Below, piece after piece: positions 14,576 to 16,369 of a DNA stretch of 16,369 nt. The stretch covers positions 1 to 16,369 of the forward strand of contig QMKT01000016.1 in assembly GCA_003646505.1 (NCBI GenBank). Reading direction: 5' to 3'. The notes below the pieces were generated by a model. It did no database searches. It was not told the origin of the DNA and saw nothing but the letters and a program-made list of their open reading frames with translations. The first letter of the stretch is position 1. The number at the start of each line of letters is the position of its first letter. The position numbers were made by a program, and so were the translations under genes. Source of the stretch: Campylobacterota bacterium. Lineage in GTDB: Bacteria > Campylobacterota > Campylobacteria > Campylobacterales > Sulfurovaceae.

Positions 14576-15808
14576 ATGCCTAAAAAAACCCTTATCATCG
14601 GCGCTGGCGGTGTTGGAAATGTTGTTGCTTTTAAGTGTGCTATGAATGCAGATACCTTTGGAGACATCACATTAGCCAGCCGTACGGTGAATAAATGTGA
14701 TGCTATTGCCAAAAATGTTAAAGACAAAACAGGTGTACAACTCAGCACTGCCAAAGTAGATGCTGACTCTGTGCCTGAACTTGTTACACTCATCACAAAG
14801 TTAGATGCTGACATTGTCATCAACGTAGCACTTCCCTACCAAGACCTAACGATCATGGATGCCTGCACACAAACAGGTGTTGATTATCTTGATACAGCCA
14901 ACTATGAACACCCGGATACTGCGAAGTTTGAATACAAAGAACAGTGGGAGAGAGATGAGCAGTTTAAAGAAGCAAATGTCATGGGTCTTCTAGGTTCAGG
15001 GTTTGACCCAGGCGTGACCAATGTCTTTTGTGCTTATGCCCAAAAACACTACTTTGATGAGATTCACACCATAGACATACTCGACTGTAATGCGGGGGAT
15101 CATGGGTATCCCTTTGCTACCAACTTTAACCCTGAGATAAACCTGCGTGAAGTTTCTGCAAAAGGTCGCTACTGGCAAAAAGACGATAATGGACAAGCTT
15201 CATGGATAGAAACTGACCCTATGGAGATCAAACAGCTGTGGGATTACCCAGAAATAGGACCCAAAGATTCTTATCTGCTTTACCATGAAGAGATGGAATC
15301 TTTGGTCAAACACATTAAAGGACTCAAACGCATACGCTTCTTTATGACCTTTGGAGAGTCGTACCTGACACATATGAAGTGTTTAGAGAATGTAGGCATG
15401 CTAGGTATCAAAGAAGTGGAGCATAAAGGTATGAAGATAGTCCCCATGGAATTTCTAGCTACCCTGCTTCCTGATCCTGCAAGTTTAGGACCTAGAACTA
15501 AGGGAAAGACGAACATTGGTATCTTTGCTAAAGGCTTGAAAGATGGTCAAGAAAAAACTATTTACATTTACCAAGTCTCTGACCATGAAAAATGTTATGC
15601 AGAAGTATTGAGTCAAGGAGTCAGTTACACTACAGGCGTACCAGCGATGATAGGGGCTAAACTCATGTTAGAAAGGAAATGGCAAGGTAAAGGTGTCTTC
15701 AATATGGAAGAATTCGATCCTGATCCGTTTATGGATGAACTAAATGCACAGGGCTTACCATGGAAAGTGATGGAGCTTGGAGCAGATGAAACAAGATTGG
15801 TAGAGTAA
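14576..15808 (+). CDS. Carboxynorspermidine/carboxyspermidine dehydrogenase (saccharopine dehydrogenase family)
   Basis: A 410-residue cytoplasmic NAD(P)H-dependent enzyme. In this family it condenses putrescine (or diaminopropane) with aspartate semialdehyde to give carboxyspermidine (or carboxynorspermidine), the alternative spermidine route used in Campylobacter and Vibrio. A Rossmann motif GAGGVGN lies at residues 9-15. Further landmarks are VINVALPYQD, DYLDTANYE, GSGFDPGVTN, and a DHGYPFATNFNPEINLRE segment characteristic of the carboxynorspermidine branch rather than lysine-pathway saccharopine enzymes. The length fits the family (about 400). AGGAG 5 bases upstream supports the start. 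The partner decarboxylase (carboxyspermidine decarboxylase) is not in the window. The following membrane-protein gene begins 3 bases after the stop, so the two form a transcription unit. Confidence 0.88.
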   Translation: MPKKTLIIGAGGVGNVVAFKCAMNADTFGDITLASRTVNKCDAIAKNVKDKTGVQLSTAKVDADSVPELVTLITKLDADIVINVALPYQDLTIMDACTQTGVDYLDTANYEHPDTAKFEYKEQWERDEQFKEANVMGLLGSGFDPGVTNVFCAYAQKHYFDEIHTIDILDCNAGDHGYPFATNFNPEINLREVSAKGRYWQKDDNGQASWIETDPMEIKQLWDYPEIGPKDSYLLYHEEMESLVKHIKGLKRIRFFMTFGESYLTHMKCLENVGMLGIKEVEHKGMKIVPMEFLATLLPDPASLGPRTKGKTNIGIFAKGLKDGQEKTIYIYQVSDHEKCYAEVLSQGVSYTTGVPAMIGAKLMLERKWQGKGVFNMEEFDPDPFMDELNAQGLPWKVMELGADETRLVE

Positions 15809-15811
15809 GCT

Positions 15812-16369
15812 ATGGACTTTTTACTTAAAAAATTTGTTACTATGTTTTTAATGCCTCTACCTTTAGGTATTGCGTTCATAATACTAGGACTGTTCTTTCT
15901 CTATAGAAATAAATTAACCCAAGCTAAACTCACACTTTCATTCAGTATTGTGTGGTTATTTATTTTTTCATATTCACCAATTTCCAACATCCTCTTATAT
16001 GCCATAGAATCTAATAATCCTACTCTTCATACAGCACCTAAGAATATAAAGCATATATATGTATTGGGTGGCGGACACCATACTGATGAAAGCTTACCTA
16101 TTACTTCACAGGTAGTAGCTACATCTGTGGTAAGACTAAACGAAGGTATACGCCTCTATCATCAACTAAATAGAAAAGCAAAAATTATTGTTTCTGGATA
16201 CCATGGATTATATGACACAACAGAGCATGCTGTTATGCAAAAAAAATTAGCTATGTCATTAGGTGTATATAATGAAGATATTATTTTACACTTAGGGACA
16301 AGAGATACACAAGAAGAAGCAGAAGCAGGGAAAAAGTTACTAGGAGTTAAACCATTTATATTAGTGACA
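15812..16369 (+). CDS. elyC: ElyC/SanA/YdcF-family (DUF218) membrane protein, partial (C-terminus beyond right edge)
   Basis: The first 186 residues are visible and the frame is open at the window end. The N-terminus LKKFVTMFLMPLPLGIAF followed by a second hydrophobic helix is the typical two-helix start of ElyC-type proteins. The DUF218 domain begins at HIYVLGGGHH, continues through VVRLNEGIRLYHQ, KIIVSGYHG and DTQEEAEAGKKL, and is cut at PFILVT. In E. coli ElyC affects peptidoglycan assembly and the undecaprenyl-phosphate lipid carrier, but its biochemical activity is not settled. The start lies 3 bases after the dehydrogenase stop, suggesting translational coupling; its own ribosome binding site is not obvious. 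Confidence 0.77.
   Translation, partial: MDFLLKKFVTMFLMPLPLGIAFIILGLFFLYRNKLTQAKLTLSFSIVWLFIFSYSPISNILLYAIESNNPTLHTAPKNIKHIYVLGGGHHTDESLPITSQVVATSVVRLNEGIRLYHQLNRKAKIIVSGYHGLYDTTEHAVMQKKLAMSLGVYNEDIILHLGTRDTQEEAEAGKKLLGVKPFILVT

Overview
The window looks like chromosomal DNA of a Campylobacterota bacterium of the Sulfurovum/Sulfurimonas type. This is inferred from the AT-rich coding style, the closely packed genes, AT-rich promoters with a clear TATAAT but a poor -35, and the gene set (biosynthetic arginine decarboxylase plus a carboxyspermidine/carboxynorspermidine dehydrogenase-type enzyme, and an MlaE permease with an N-terminal STAS-like domain). No rRNA, tRNA, CRISPR array or insertion sequence was seen.

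Layout. At the left edge, on the minus strand, lie mlaE and the start of mlaF (lipid-transport ABC permease and ATPase), overlapping by 4 bases. Divergent from them is a lipoprotein of the agmatine deiminase family whose active site looks destroyed (Cys to Arg, His to Gln). Then come speA (arginine decarboxylase) and cysE (serine acetyltransferase) in one transcription unit, an aspartate aminotransferase with its own promoter and a terminator-like hairpin, and an exported patatin-like phospholipase. A DedA-family membrane protein on the minus strand converges on the phospholipase across a shared inverted repeat.

From about 9.4 to 12.6 kb the character changes. Three genes read rightward, each with its own extended -10 promoter and strong Shine-Dalgarno sequence. 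They encode a 676-residue lipoprotein with a seven-bladed NHL-like propeller and two small proteins I do not recognise (122 residues with ten cysteines, and 110 residues). The large gene is clearly richer in G+C than the flanks, and two of the promoters share an 18-base box with one mismatch. This looks like horizontally acquired DNA and is the best candidate for something undescribed, but its function cannot be read from sequence.

To the right are a very AT-rich gene resembling methanethiol S-methyltransferase (MddA), a perfect 22-bp inverted repeat, an AEC-family transporter that may be translated from a leaderless mRNA, and a carboxynorspermidine synthase-like dehydrogenase followed 3 bases later by an ElyC-like DUF218 membrane protein that runs off the right edge.

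Functional links. SpeA and the dehydrogenase are both steps toward spermidine (arginine to agmatine; putrescine plus aspartate semialdehyde to carboxyspermidine). The working agmatine deiminase that should link them is not in this window, because the family member next to speA lacks its catalytic residues. CysE and MddA both touch sulfur metabolism but are not adjacent. Mla, the DedA protein, the phospholipase and ElyC all concern the envelope, without evidence of coregulation.
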